A stretch of DNA of 53,324 nucleotides from an uncultured Oscillospiraceae bacterium (GCA_910579485.1 CAJTVO010000005.1:1-53324), one strand, 5' to 3'; shown: positions 1-8,496, numbered from the stretch's first letter. Translations and numbers: made by a program. Notes: generated from the letters alone by a model not told the origin.

Positions 1-73
1 CTTCCCCCGCCGCGCGGAGCGCGGCGACCCCCCCAAGGTTCTTTAACCCCCTTCCCCCACGTATAGTAATACA

Positions 74-95
74 GCCCCCTCCGGGGGGAGGGGGC
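74..95 (+). terminator. GC-rich hairpin upstream of the flippase gene
   Basis: A 7-bp perfect stem (GCCCCCT with AGGGGGC) encloses an eight-base loop. No T-run follows, so this may be a weak terminator of an upstream gene or simply a hairpin in the leader. The ribosome site of the next gene starts about 26 bases downstream. Confidence 0.3.
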
Positions 96-133
96 ATCTA
101 AACCCCGCATTTCAGGAAAAAAGAGGAATTTCC

Positions 134-1738
134 ATGTCCAGAGAAAAAAAGCAGTCCTTTATGGGCGGCGTCACGGTGATGGCTATCTCCACCGTGTTCG
201 TCAAGATCTGCGGCGCGCTCTACAAGATCCCGCTGAACAATATTTTGGGCGACGAGGGCCTCACCCATTTCAACAGCGCTTACTACATCTACGCCCTCCT
301 CCTGTCCCTTTCCACCGCCGGACTGCCTCTGGCCCTCTCCAAGCTCATCAGCGAGGCCAACGCCACCGGACGGCGCACTCAGATGCGCCGGTGCCTGAAC
401 ACCGCCATGGCCATCTTCGCGGTGCTGGGCGCCGTGGGCTCCGCCGTCATGCTGATCTTCACACGGCAGCTGGCCGCGGCTATGAACAACACCCTGGCCT
501 ACTGGCCGATCAAATGCCTGGGTATCTCTGTGGTGTGCGTGTCCGTCATGTGCGCCTATCGGGGCTTCGCCCAGGGACAGCAGAACATGGTGCCCACGGC
601 GACCAGCCAGTTTATTGAGGCGTTTTTTAAGCTGGTGGTGGGCCTGCCTCTGGCTTGGTACCTCATCAGCATCGGTAAGAGCCTGGAGGTGGGCGCGGCA
701 GGCGCCATCGTGGGCGTCAGCGCCGGAACAGTGCTGGCCATGTTCTACATGATCGCCAACCATCGGAAGAACCGGCGTCCCATCATGTGGGGCACCGACA
801 AGGCACAGAGCTATGGAGTCATCGCCCGGCGGCTGCTGGCCCTCAGCATCCCCATCACCTTGGGGCAGGCGGGGATGAGCCTGTTCAATCTGCTGGACCA
901 GGTCATCATTATGGGCCAACTCCAGGACGTGATGGGCCTTGCGGAGCGGGAGGCTGCGAAGCTCTACGGGCAGTATGGCTTTAGCAGCACCCTGTTCAAT
1001 CTGCCATCCAGCTTCCTGCCTGCCGTGGCGGTGAGCCTGGTGCCCGCCGTGACGGTGGCTGTGACCAGGAAAGACCATCGGGAGGTCAACAAGGTGGTCA
1101 CCACCAGCTTCCGGCTTATCGCCATGCTGGCGATCCCCGCCGGTGTTGGCCTGTCGGTGCTGGCGGGACCTATCCTGCTTTTACTGTACCCCGCCCAGCG
1201 GGAGAGCGCCCTGGCGGCTACCTACCATCTGCAGATGCTGGGGATCGCTTCCATATTCGTGTGCGTCATGCTCCTGACCAACTCCATCATGCAGGCCCAC
1301 GGGAGGGTCAACTGGCCCATCATCACCATGCTCATCGGCGGCGCGGTGAAGGTGGGGATCAACTACGTGCTGGTGGGGAACCCGGAGGTCAACATCAAGG
1401 GCGCGCCTATCGGGACACTGGCCTGCTACGGACTGATCGCGCTGATGAATCTGGTGATCGTCCATGGGCTGCTGGAAAAGAAGCCCAACTATCTTGCGAT
1501 CTTTGCCAAGCCGGTGATCGCCTCCGCCGTCATGGGCGCGGCGGCATGGGCCTCCCATGGGCTGCTGGGCAGATTCCTTTATGGGGGTTACATGAAGGAG
1601 AGCCTGTGTACCATGCTGGCGGTTGGTATCGCGGTGGTGGTGTACTTGATCCTGGTGATCACTATGGGCATGATCACCAAGGAGGACCTGCGGATGGTGC
1701 CTCATGGCGCTAAACTGGCGAAGCTGCTGCGATTGTAA
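134..1738 (+). CDS. SpoVB-type polysaccharide/lipid flippase (MVF/MATE-like)
   Basis: A 534-residue polytopic membrane protein with about 14 hydrophobic segments. The N-terminal pattern (GGVTVMAISTVFVKICGALY, then PLNNILGDEG) is that of the SpoVB/MurJ-like oligosaccharide flippase family, whose members move lipid-linked sugar precursors across the cytoplasmic membrane; SpoVB acts in spore cortex formation. Length is normal for the family. The ATG has an AAGAGGA ribosome site six bases upstream. A strong hairpin terminator follows at 1761, so it is probably the last or only gene of its transcript. The family assignment is firm; which lipid-linked sugar it moves is not visible from sequence, and several paralogues are usual in Clostridia. 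Confidence 0.85.
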   Translation: MSREKKQSFMGGVTVMAISTVFVKICGALYKIPLNNILGDEGLTHFNSAYYIYALLLSLSTAGLPLALSKLISEANATGRRTQMRRCLNTAMAIFAVLGAVGSAVMLIFTRQLAAAMNNTLAYWPIKCLGISVVCVSVMCAYRGFAQGQQNMVPTATSQFIEAFFKLVVGLPLAWYLISIGKSLEVGAAGAIVGVSAGTVLAMFYMIANHRKNRRPIMWGTDKAQSYGVIARRLLALSIPITLGQAGMSLFNLLDQVIIMGQLQDVMGLAEREAAKLYGQYGFSSTLFNLPSSFLPAVAVSLVPAVTVAVTRKDHREVNKVVTTSFRLIAMLAIPAGVGLSVLAGPILLLLYPAQRESALAATYHLQMLGIASIFVCVMLLTNSIMQAHGRVNWPIITMLIGGAVKVGINYVLVGNPEVNIKGAPIGTLACYGLIALMNLVIVHGLLEKKPNYLAIFAKPVIASAVMGAAAWASHGLLGRFLYGGYMKESLCTMLAVGIAVVVYLILVITMGMITKEDLRMVPHGAKLAKLLRL

Positions 1739-1760
1739 GTAGGAGGCTTTGGGAAAAAGA

Positions 1761-1797
1761 GCACGCATTCCGGATCGACGGGATGCGTGCCCTTTTT
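1761..1797 (+). terminator. Rho-independent terminator after the flippase gene
   Basis: A 12-bp stem with one G-T pair (GCACGCATTCCG with CGGGATGCGTGC) is followed by CCTTTTTG. It lies 22 bases after the flippase stop codon. Confidence 0.85.
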
Positions 1798-1813
1798 GTA
1801 TCTGAGCAGGCTC

Positions 1814-1842
1814 TTGACTTTATATAGATAAAGTGGTAAAGT
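1814..1842 (+). promoter_or_regulatory. Candidate sigma-A promoter of the lipoprotein gene
   Basis: TTGACT at 1814-1819 and TAAAGT at 1837-1842 are separated by 17 bases, between the upstream terminator and the lipoprotein start at 1887. The -35 matches five of six consensus bases and the -10 four of six. Confidence 0.6.
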
Positions 1843-1886
1843 GATAAAGAAGAGCGGCACAAAACGGTATGACGGAGGGATAAGAC

Positions 1887-4562
1887 ATGAAAGAAAAACG
1901 TTTGCTGGCGGTACTATTGGCCCTGGCTCTGGTTCTGGGCTTGACGGCCTGCGGTGGTGAGAAGGAGAGGAAGATGGCGGAGCTGGCTTTCCAGACCGCG
2001 CCATATTACATTCAGGAGGAGATGGCTCTGCCTCTGGAGAATGGGGAGCTGACCGGCTGCTGCACGGATGGGAAGAGCATCTGGTATCTGGCGATCCCGG
2101 AGGAGAACGCCGCGCCGGTACTCTGCCGTGTGTCTCTGGACGGCGGCGAGGCGGAGGCTCTGGCGGAGTATCAGGCTCCGATGGAGGATGGAGAACCGGC
2201 TGTGGGCTATGTGGGGCCTGTTTTAGGAGGAGATGGGAAGCTGTGGGTTTGGGAGCAGTTTTTTGTCTCCGGCGCAGAAGTGGGTGAAAAGTTCTACATG
2301 CGGCAGCTGGACCCCGCCACCGGGAAGGAACTGCAAAAGGTGGATATCACCGCCGCTATGGAGGACATGAGCCTGCTATCGTTCAACGGGATGGTTGTGG
2401 ACGAGGCGGGGACGATCTTTTTGGCGGATCAGAAGCATGTGACAGCCGTTGATAGGCAGGGACAGATCATGTACAGCCTAAAGACGAAGACGTCGGGCAC
2501 GTTTTTCTCTGCTGGAGCGGGCGGGACACTGGCACTGCTGCCGGATGGGACCATTGGCGTCCTTACAGTGCAGTCCAATGATGAACGGACGGTGAAGGCT
2601 ATCGACCGGGAGGCACAGGACTGGGCAAAGAATGAGTACTCCATACACAAAAGCGTGGACGAGATTTACCCCGGCAGAGGAGAGTGCGCCTTCTATTACA
2701 TCACCGACAACACGGTTTACGGTATTATCCCCGGGGAGAAGCTTCCACTGCGGCTGCTGCCCTGGTCTAATGTGCAGTTGGAGGAACCCGGCTCTGTGCG
2801 GTGCTTTGCCCTGCTGGAGGAGGGACGAGCCGCGATCCTCACTTCTACATACATGCCTGGTACGGGCTGGTATGACGACTCGATCCAGGCTTTGCGGCTC
2901 CTGCCGTCGGAAGAGGCCCCGGAGGGGGTGAGGGTACGGCTGGTCTACGGTGCCATCGGCACTGACTATGGTATCCAGGAAAAGATCGCCCAGTTCAACC
3001 GGGGGAACAAAGAGTACTATATTGAGTACCGGGATTACTCCGAGGGCATGATGGGCTGGAGCGGCAATAAGAACTCTCCGGTCTACCAGGACGCGCTGGC
3101 CCGGTTGTACGCAGATATCGCCGCAGGGCACTGCCCCGACATCCTAGACGAGAGCGTCCCTCTGGACCGGCTGGCCAAGAAGGGGATGCTGGAGGACCTG
3201 TGGCCTTGGATCGACAGCGATCCGGAGATCAGCCGGGACGGGGTGATGACTCACGTGCTGGAGTGCCTGGAGGTGAACGGGAAGCTGTCCCGGGTGTGCG
3301 CCGGTTTTGAGATCGAGACCGCTGTGGCCAGCGCGGACGTGGCCGGTGGCCGGACGAGCTGGACCATGGAGGAGATGCTGGATGCCTTCGGCGGCGAGAT
3401 GCCGGAGTTCTACTTTGCGCGGGAAGAAGATATCAACACCGTATACACGCTGTTCAACCGGTTTGACAGGAAAGCCGTTCTGTATTATCTAGTTAATATG
3501 AATCTGAGCCGGTTTGCGGACATGGAGACCGGCGAGTGCTCCTTTGACAGTGAGGATTTCAAGTCCCTGCTGCGGCTCGCCGGTAGCGGAGAAGAGGTGG
3601 CGGCGACTGAGCTGAATCTGAATGATCCATACGTGCAGGATGATCTGGGGCTCAGCGGGTCCGATGCAGCGGTCACGAGCGGCGTTGAATCGTGTCGGGT
3701 GTTCCCCTGGGAGGGCGAACCGCTCCTGTACGCGCGAACCCTGTCGCAGGCAAGAGACCTGGTGATCGACGATGTGCTGTTTGGCGGCCGGGAGCCGCTG
3801 ACGGACTATGAGCAGCGGCTTTGGGACGCGGAGATCATTACCATTTACACGACCTCCAGCGGTTATGAGATACCCCAGACGATCTATGAAAATGATCACA
3901 GCCAGCCGTACTGGTGTCACAATGGATTTGGAATGATCGGGAACGGGCGCGGAGAGTTCATAGCCGCTGATTGTGTGAGCGGCGGGGCGGATGGAAAGGT
4001 CTATGCCTCCTTTGTGGGATTTCCCACGTCTGGCGGTGCGGGCAGCAGCTTCACCCTCTACGAGAGCATGGCCATTTCTGTGTCCTGCCAGGCGAAGGAG
4101 GGGGCGTGGGACTTTGTGCGCCGCCAGCTGCTCCCATACAGCAATGTGACCGGATATTGGGCAGCTAACGGTCAGCCTGTAGCCTTTGGCGGTTTTGCCA
4201 TCAACCGGGAGACTTTTGAGGCGCAGATGCATCGGGGGATGGACTACTGGACGGATCCGTATACCGGAGAGGTCTTCCTGGACAAGAACGGTGACCCGGT
4301 GGAGTTCTCGCCGTGGGGGATCGGGGCCGGACGCCCTGGGGACGTCGTACTAACGGCCTATCTCTTTGCTCCCAGCGAGGCGCAGATGGAGCGCTTCTGG
4401 AAGCTCTACGAATCCACGGAGCAGATCACCGGCAGGAACGACGCGCTGCTGGATATCGTCATGGAGCAGGCGGATGTGTACTTCGCGGGGGACAAGAGCC
4501 TGGACGAGACGGTGCGGCTGATCCAGAACCGGGCGTCGCTGTATGTGAACGAAAACCGCTGA
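1887..4562 (+). CDS. Large solute-binding lipoprotein with N-terminal propeller-like region
   Basis: An 891-residue surface lipoprotein. The signal peptide ends in a lipobox (LTAC) with the lipidated cysteine at residue 22. Residues about 35-330 show repeated short strands around Asp-Gly and Gly-Gly turns, like a beta-propeller. From about residue 347 the sequence turns into a family 1 extracellular solute-binding protein pattern (VRLVYGAIGTDYGIQEKIAQ, later a long domain rich in Trp and Tyr). Family 1 binding proteins deliver sugars or peptides to ABC transporters, but no permease or ATPase gene lies nearby, so it may be an orphan receptor or work with a distant transporter. The ATG has a GGAGGG site seven bases upstream and its own promoter at 1814. 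The ligand is unknown; the two-part architecture is my reading of the sequence. Confidence 0.75.
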   Translation: MKEKRLLAVLLALALVLGLTACGGEKERKMAELAFQTAPYYIQEEMALPLENGELTGCCTDGKSIWYLAIPEENAAPVLCRVSLDGGEAEALAEYQAPMEDGEPAVGYVGPVLGGDGKLWVWEQFFVSGAEVGEKFYMRQLDPATGKELQKVDITAAMEDMSLLSFNGMVVDEAGTIFLADQKHVTAVDRQGQIMYSLKTKTSGTFFSAGAGGTLALLPDGTIGVLTVQSNDERTVKAIDREAQDWAKNEYSIHKSVDEIYPGRGECAFYYITDNTVYGIIPGEKLPLRLLPWSNVQLEEPGSVRCFALLEEGRAAILTSTYMPGTGWYDDSIQALRLLPSEEAPEGVRVRLVYGAIGTDYGIQEKIAQFNRGNKEYYIEYRDYSEGMMGWSGNKNSPVYQDALARLYADIAAGHCPDILDESVPLDRLAKKGMLEDLWPWIDSDPEISRDGVMTHVLECLEVNGKLSRVCAGFEIETAVASADVAGGRTSWTMEEMLDAFGGEMPEFYFAREEDINTVYTLFNRFDRKAVLYYLVNMNLSRFADMETGECSFDSEDFKSLLRLAGSGEEVAATELNLNDPYVQDDLGLSGSDAAVTSGVESCRVFPWEGEPLLYARTLSQARDLVIDDVLFGGREPLTDYEQRLWDAEIITIYTTSSGYEIPQTIYENDHSQPYWCHNGFGMIGNGRGEFIAADCVSGGADGKVYASFVGFPTSGGAGSSFTLYESMAISVSCQAKEGAWDFVRRQLLPYSNVTGYWAANGQPVAFGGFAINRETFEAQMHRGMDYWTDPYTGEVFLDKNGDPVEFSPWGIGAGRPGDVVLTAYLFAPSEAQMERFWKLYESTEQITGRNDALLDIVMEQADVYFAGDKSLDETVRLIQNRASLYVNENR

Positions 4563-4617
4563 CCGGACCCGCTCCCGGAAGGTTGGATAAAAATATCCAG
4601 GTTTTGAAAAATAGGAC

Positions 4618-4646
4618 TGTACAAATCATCCAAAAAATGGTATACT
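4618..4646 (+). promoter_or_regulatory. Candidate sigma-A promoter of hpf
   Basis: An extended -10 (TGG then TATACT, 4641-4646) lies 17 bases downstream of TGTACA (4618-4623). It is the only good promoter-like sequence in the 124-base gap before hpf. Confidence 0.55.
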
Positions 4647-4669
4647 GTGGTTACCCTCAAAGGAGAACC

Positions 4670-4690
4670 ATGAAAGGAGCGATCGTATGA
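4670..4690 (+). other. Six-codon minicistron overlapping the hpf start
   Basis: An AAAGGAG site at 4659-4665 is followed by ATG and five more codons (MKGAIV), then TGA, which overlaps the hpf ATG as ATGA. The minicistron itself carries the AAAGGAG site used by hpf. It could couple or tune hpf translation, or be chance, since Shine-Dalgarno-like bases easily create such frames. No experimental knowledge of this leader is claimed. Confidence 0.3.
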
Positions 4691-5229
4691 AGTTCACATT
4701 TACCTGCAAAAAGGTGTCCCTCAACGAATCCATCAAGGAGTATGCCGAGAAAAAGATCTCCAAGCTGGACCGCTATTTCCGGGAGGATGCCGACGCGCTT
4801 GTGACCTTCGCGGTAGAAAAGGGGCATCGCTGCATCGTCGAGATCACCATCCGCAGCGGCAGCACCCTCTTCCGTGCCCAGGAGGATTCCAGAGACGGCG
4901 ACATGCGAGGCGCTATCGACGCCGCCTGCTCCACCATTGACCGCCAGATCCGCAAGAACAAGACCCGCCTGGCCAAGCGCCTGCGCCAGGATGCCCTGGC
5001 CCCCAGCGTCCCCGCTGAGTTCGACGTCAGCGAGGAGACCGAGTTCCAGATCGTCCGCACCAAGCACGTGGCCGTGAAGCCCATGAGCGAGGACGAGGCC
5101 ATCCTGCAGATGAACCTGCTGGGCCACGATTTCTTCGTCTACCGCAACACGGACGACGTGGTGAGCATCGTCTACCGCCGGAGGGACGGCGGCTACGGAC
5201 TGCTGGAGACGGACGGCGTAGAGGAATAA
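4687..5229 (+). CDS. hpf: Ribosome hibernation-promoting factor, long form
   Basis: A 180-residue protein with two domains. Residues 1-95 are the ribosome-binding HPF/YfiA domain (begins MKFTFTCKKVSLNESIKEYA, with conserved KKISKLDRYF). Residues about 120-175 are the C-terminal dimerisation domain typical of long HPF (EFQIVRTKHVAVKPMSEDEA, then LLGHDFFVYRN). Long HPF binds the 30S decoding region in stationary phase and joins ribosomes into inactive 100S dimers. Length matches the Gram-positive long form. It is monocistronic: own promoter at 4618, ribosome site AAAGGAG at 4673-4679, terminator at 5351. Confidence 0.95.
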   Translation: MKFTFTCKKVSLNESIKEYAEKKISKLDRYFREDADALVTFAVEKGHRCIVEITIRSGSTLFRAQEDSRDGDMRGAIDAACSTIDRQIRKNKTRLAKRLRQDALAPSVPAEFDVSEETEFQIVRTKHVAVKPMSEDEAILQMNLLGHDFFVYRNTDDVVSIVYRRRDGGYGLLETDGVEE

Positions 5230-5350
5230 TTTTTCCCAAGCCCCTTTTTTCGACAAAGGTTCTGTGAAACCGTCAAAACCTCCTATGGACAAAGGGGCTT
5301 GTCTGGTGTATCATACTCTATGGAAGCTTTCCAATATCCCACCCGCCTGG

Positions 5351-5383
5351 GCCGCTGTCACACTATGGCAGCGGCTCCTTTTT
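5351..5383 (+). terminator. Rho-independent terminator downstream of hpf
   Basis: GCCGCTG and CAGCGGC pair around an 11-base loop, followed by TCCTTTTTATG. It lies about 120 bases after the hpf stop, and nothing else in the gap resembles an hpf terminator. Confidence 0.75.
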
Positions 5384-5406
5384 ATGCCTTGGCGGGGAGG
5401 CGGAGA

Positions 5407-5495
5407 CCAGGGAAATCAATTTTGTACCTGTAGGGCGCGCCGGGTCGTCGCGCCCTACCAATGCGGCATTATTTTCTCAAATTTGATTTCCCTGG
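5407..5495. repeat. Nested palindromic repeat, MITE- or REP-like
   Basis: Outer 13-bp perfect inverted repeats (CCAGGGAAATCAA at 5407-5419 and its complement at 5483-5495) enclose a second perfect 10-bp hairpin (GTAGGGCGCG at 5430-5439 with CGCGCCCTAC at 5449-5458). The 89-bp unit has no coding capacity and sits between the hpf terminator and the next promoter. The structure is what small non-autonomous repeats look like; whether other copies exist cannot be seen here. The rest of the 5230-5602 gap holds only the hpf terminator and the promoter at 5512. Confidence 0.6.
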
Positions 5496-5511
5496 CAGGA
5501 GACGGCTCTCC

Positions 5512-5540
5512 TTGACAAGCGGTCCTCCGTCCGGTATGAT
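5512..5540 (+). promoter_or_regulatory. Strong sigma-A promoter of the FAD protein gene
   Basis: TTGACA (5512-5517) and TATGAT (5535-5540) are spaced by exactly 17 bases, 63 bases before the start codon. Confidence 0.85.
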
Positions 5541-5602
5541 GGGATAAGAAGAATCACATTTACCAGCCCGCCCCCAGGGCGGAGCAGTCAGGAGGTCTAC
5601 CT

Positions 5603-7006
5603 ATGCAACCAGACGTCGTCATCGTCGGCGCGGGCCCTGCCGGGATCTTTACCGCGCTGGAGATGCTCAAAAAAGGCAGCAAGCAGAAGATACTCATCGT
5701 GGAGAAGGGCCGCGCGGTAGAGGACCGCCGGTGTCCCAAGAGCAGGACCGGCCGGTGCGTCAACTGCAAGCCCTACTGCCATATCACCACCGGCTTTTCC
5801 GGCGCGGGCGCTTTCTCCGACGGGAAGCTGTCCCTCAGCTATGAGGTGGGCGGCGACCTGCCTGCCCTCATCGGCTCGGACAAGGCGCAGGAGACCATTG
5901 ATTATACGGACAAGATATACCTGGAGTTCGGCGCCGACAGCCATGTGGAGGGCCTGGGCAATACCGAGGAGGTCAAGGCCATCCGCAAGCGGGCTATCCG
6001 TGCGGGCTTGAAGCTGGTAGACTGTCCCATCCGCCACCTGGGCACGGAGAAGGCCCAGGAGCTCTACTACGCCATCGAGCAGCATCTGCTGAAGAACGGC
6101 GTGGAGATGCTGTTCGGCTATGAGTGTACCAACCTGATCCTGGAGGACGCAGTCTGTCTGGGCGTCCAGATCACCAACGGCAAAGAGGAGCGGGAGATCC
6201 GCTGCCGCCACACGGTCATCGCCACGGGACGCCGGGGGGCGGACTGGCTGGAGAACCTGTGCGCCCAGCACAGCATCGCCCATCAGCCCGGCACGGTGGA
6301 TATCGGCGTGCGGGTAGAGGTGCGCAACGAGGTCATGGAGACGGTGAACCGCGTGCTGTATGAGTCCAAGCTGGTGGGCTGGCCCCGTCCTTTTAAGAAT
6401 AAGGTCCGGACCTTCTGCCAGAACCCCGGCGGGTTTGTCAGCCAGGAGAACTACGACAATGACCTGGCGGTGGTCAACGGTCACAGCTACAAGGAGCTGA
6501 AAAGTGACAACACCAATCTGGCTATTCTGTGCAGCCACAATTTTTCTCACCCCTTTAACCAGCCTATTGCCTACGCCCAGAAGGTGGGCGAGCTGACCAA
6601 CATGCTGGGCGCGGGGCATATCATGGTCCAGCGCTTCGGAGACATCCTGGACGGCAAGCGGACGTGGCAGAAGGAGCTTGCTTTCTCCAACGTGCGTCCT
6701 ACCCTGCCCGACGCGGTGGCGGGGGACATCACCGCCGCCATGCCCTACCGCGCGATGATCAATATCATCAACTTCATCCAGGCTATGGACGAGGTAGTGC
6801 CCGGCTTCGCCGCGGCGGAGACGCTGCTGTATTCCCCGGAGCTGAAGTTCTATTCCAACCGGGTCAAGATGGATGAGACGTTCCACACCAATATCCAGGG
6901 TCTCCACTGTCTTGGCGACTCCAGCGGCTGGACCCGGGGGCTGATGATGGCCTCGGTCATGGGCGTGCTGATGGGCCGGGAGCTGGCGGAAAAGGAAGAA
7001 GGATAG
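5603..7006 (+). CDS. FAD-dependent protein of the COG2509 type
   Basis: A 467-residue soluble flavoprotein. The N-terminus is a dinucleotide-binding Rossmann fold (VVIVGAGPAGIFTALEMLKK, GxGxxG at residues 8-13), followed by VEKGRAVEDRRCP and a cysteine cluster (CPKSRTGRCVNCKPYC), then TTGFSGAGAFSDGKLSLS. These features match the uncharacterised FAD-dependent dehydrogenase family COG2509, widespread in Firmicutes. A second conserved stretch near the C-terminus (LHCLGDSSGWTRGLMMAS) is the FAD-contact motif of that family. The reaction is unknown; the clustered cysteines suggest a metal or redox site, which is inference. The start has an AGGAGG site seven bases upstream and a strong promoter; no co-transcribed partner is seen. 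Confidence 0.85.
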   Translation: MQPDVVIVGAGPAGIFTALEMLKKGSKQKILIVEKGRAVEDRRCPKSRTGRCVNCKPYCHITTGFSGAGAFSDGKLSLSYEVGGDLPALIGSDKAQETIDYTDKIYLEFGADSHVEGLGNTEEVKAIRKRAIRAGLKLVDCPIRHLGTEKAQELYYAIEQHLLKNGVEMLFGYECTNLILEDAVCLGVQITNGKEEREIRCRHTVIATGRRGADWLENLCAQHSIAHQPGTVDIGVRVEVRNEVMETVNRVLYESKLVGWPRPFKNKVRTFCQNPGGFVSQENYDNDLAVVNGHSYKELKSDNTNLAILCSHNFSHPFNQPIAYAQKVGELTNMLGAGHIMVQRFGDILDGKRTWQKELAFSNVRPTLPDAVAGDITAAMPYRAMINIINFIQAMDEVVPGFAAAETLLYSPELKFYSNRVKMDETFHTNIQGLHCLGDSSGWTRGLMMASVMGVLMGRELAEKEEG

Positions 7007-7045
7007 GGGAGAAGAAAGATTTTTTGAAAATCTGAAAAATTCTAG

Positions 7046-7074
7046 TTGACAAAACGCCCGAATGCGGCTATAAT
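7046..7074 (+). promoter_or_regulatory. Consensus sigma-A promoter of tRNA-Leu
   Basis: TTGACA (7046-7051) and TATAAT (7069-7074) with a 17-base spacer, both perfect matches, 36 bases before the mature tRNA 5' end. Confidence 0.92.
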
Positions 7075-7109
7075 AAGCAAGCGGTCAGGAAATCCGCCCT
7101 GAGCCACAA

Positions 7110-7197
7110 GCGCGAGTGGTGGAATTGGCAGACTCGCTAGATTCAGGTTCTAGTGCTCATTACGGGCGTGCGGGTTCAAGTCCCGCCTCGCGCACCA
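7110..7197 (+). tRNA. tRNA-Leu(CAG)
   Basis: An 88-nt class II tRNA with encoded CCA. Acceptor arms GCGCGAG (7110-7116) and CTCGCGC (7187-7193) pair perfectly. The anticodon stem CTAGA/TCTAG encloses TTCAGGT, giving anticodon CAG at 7144-7146. A long variable arm and the T-loop sequence GGTTCAAGTCC are present. Confidence 0.95.
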
Positions 7198-7225
7198 AAC
7201 TGAAGGTCAAGTTTATGGGCCTTCG

Positions 7226-7257
7226 GAGACTCCCGAATAGGGAAGTTCGGGAGTCTC
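7226..7257 (+). terminator. Perfect hairpin after tRNA-Leu
   Basis: A 12-bp perfect stem (GAGACTCCCGAA with TTCGGGAGTCTC) and an eight-base loop, 29 bases past the tRNA. The T-run is poor (AAAGTTTG), so termination strength is uncertain. Confidence 0.6.
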
Positions 7258-7293
7258 AAAGTTTGATATTTTCGATGACAGGCAATTGAATGT

Positions 7294-7315
7294 GGGGGTA
7301 TAGCTCAGCTGGGAG
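7294..7315 (+). repeat. 22-nt fragment of the tRNA-Ala 5' end, copy A
   Basis: These 22 bases are identical to the first 22 bases of the tRNA-Ala genes at 7463 and 15037, and then diverge completely. The preceding dozen bases also resemble those before 7463 (AATTGAATGTG versus AATCGAATATG). It looks like an attachment-site remnant left by insertion into the 5' part of the tRNA. The A+T-rich 147 bases from here to 7462 contain no gene that I can see. Confidence 0.7.
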
Positions 7316-7462
7316 GGCACATAATCCGGTAGGCAACCCCAAAGGGAACCTTAAAATTAGGCAAATTTGAAATTTGAAAATTCAAGAAAAAGTTCGGGAA
7401 TTAACGTTAAAAATCAGATAATTTTTGGTAAAGTCCGGTAAAAATGCCGGGGAATCGAATAT

Positions 7463-7538
<76 letters not shown>

Positions 7539-7579
7539 ATTCGACCAAAAAAGCCATGGCTTTTTTGGTCGAATTTTTA
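7539..7579 (+). terminator. Palindromic terminator after tRNA-Ala copy 1
   Basis: A near-continuous palindrome centred on CCATGG, with arms containing TTCGACCAAAAAAGCC and its complement, ends in a run of T. It begins directly at the tRNA CCA. Confidence 0.85.
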
Positions 7580-7610
7580 TAGAAAACTGAGGAATCGGAT
7601 ACCTGCACAA

Positions 7611-7646
7611 AAAGGCCCAGAGCATACTCCAAAGTATGCTCTGGGC
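7611..7646 (-). terminator. Terminator for the Mn catalase transcript
   Basis: Read on the minus strand, a 14-bp perfect stem (GCCCAGAGCATACT with AGTATGCTCTGGGC, loop TTGG) is followed by CTTTTTG. It lies about 145 bases past the catalase stop. The bases between, 7647-7789, hold no supported gene; in the plus direction one frame gives a short hydrophobic stretch without a usable start, perhaps a gene remnant. Confidence 0.8.
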
Positions 7647-7789
7647 GCTCTTATTGGGTCAGCTGTGGCACTGCTTGCAGGCTGCGTTTTCGGCATAGGG
7701 GCGTATATGCGGGATAGCGGATGTTTCATTATAAAAGCAGCCGACTTCAGGATCATGACAAAAACATGATTCTGGAGCCGGCCACCTTG

Positions 7790-8455
7790 TCATTTCGAAA
7801 AATTGGGGGCGTTCACATCGTTCCCAGCGAAAGCGTTGGGGCCGGGATTGGACATGGAGAAGTACATCTTCGCCGCCTTAGTCGTGCCAAAGTCCCGATT
7901 GGATCCGGTGTCCTGCACTTCGTTGAACGCGTCCCGGAACATCTGGTTGTGGGCCTCCTCCCGGTTGAGAAGAAAATCGATGGTTGCCCGTACCTTCTTG
8001 TCATCGATCTGGCGGTACAGGTACTCGTACACCACCTTGGCCCGCTGTTCGGAGGCGATGTTGCTGAGCAGATCGGCGCATAGGTCGCCAGTGACGGTCA
8101 CATAGTCTCCCGTCCAGGAATAGCCGGAGGCATTGATGAGCCCTGGGTTCAGGCCAAGCAGGACATGGGTCTGGATCTCGCCCGCCTTGACCTGGTCTGC
8201 ATCCACATCGTGGCCGTTGAGTAGGTTGATGGTCTGAGCCACCATTTCCATATGGCCCAGCTCCTCCGCCGCGATATCCAGAAATAAATCCTTAATCTTC
8301 TGATCCTTGATACGGAAAGACTGGGACATATACTGCATGGCGGCTTTCAGTTCGCCGTTTCCGCCGCCCAGCTGCTCCTGAAGCAAAGCGGCATACTGGG
8401 GGTTGGGACGCTCCACACCCACGGGATGGAACAGTGCTTTTTCGTGTTTGAACAT
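7790..8455 (-). CDS. Manganese catalase, CotJC-type
   Basis: A 221-residue four-helix-bundle protein that should disproportionate hydrogen peroxide using a dimanganese centre. Expected ligands are present: Glu35 (GGGNGELKAAMQY), Glu65 and His68 (DIAAEELGHMEM), then Glu in IASEQRAKVVYEYLY and the Glu/His pair of NREEAHNQMF. The spacing of the first three matches the Thermus enzyme (Glu35, Glu66, His69). The start at MFKHEK is chosen because AGGAGG lies eight bases upstream; longer in-frame starts lack one. CotJC proteins are spore-coat components in Bacillus, and a motif upstream (8497-8507) is shared with a small gene at 11.8 kb, hinting at sporulation control. It is divergent from the SDR gene. 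Confidence 0.9.
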   Translation of the reverse strand: MFKHEKALFHPVGVERPNPQYAALLQEQLGGGNGELKAAMQYMSQSFRIKDQKIKDLFLDIAAEELGHMEMVAQTINLLNGHDVDADQVKAGEIQTHVLLGLNPGLINASGYSWTGDYVTVTGDLCADLLSNIASEQRAKVVYEYLYRQIDDKKVRATIDFLLNREEAHNQMFRDAFNEVQDTGSNRDFGTTKAAKMYFSMSNPGPNAFAGNDVNAPNFSK

Positions 8456-8496
8456 GGCAATACCTCCTCGTTTGTTTGTAGTTTTCCAACATTGGA

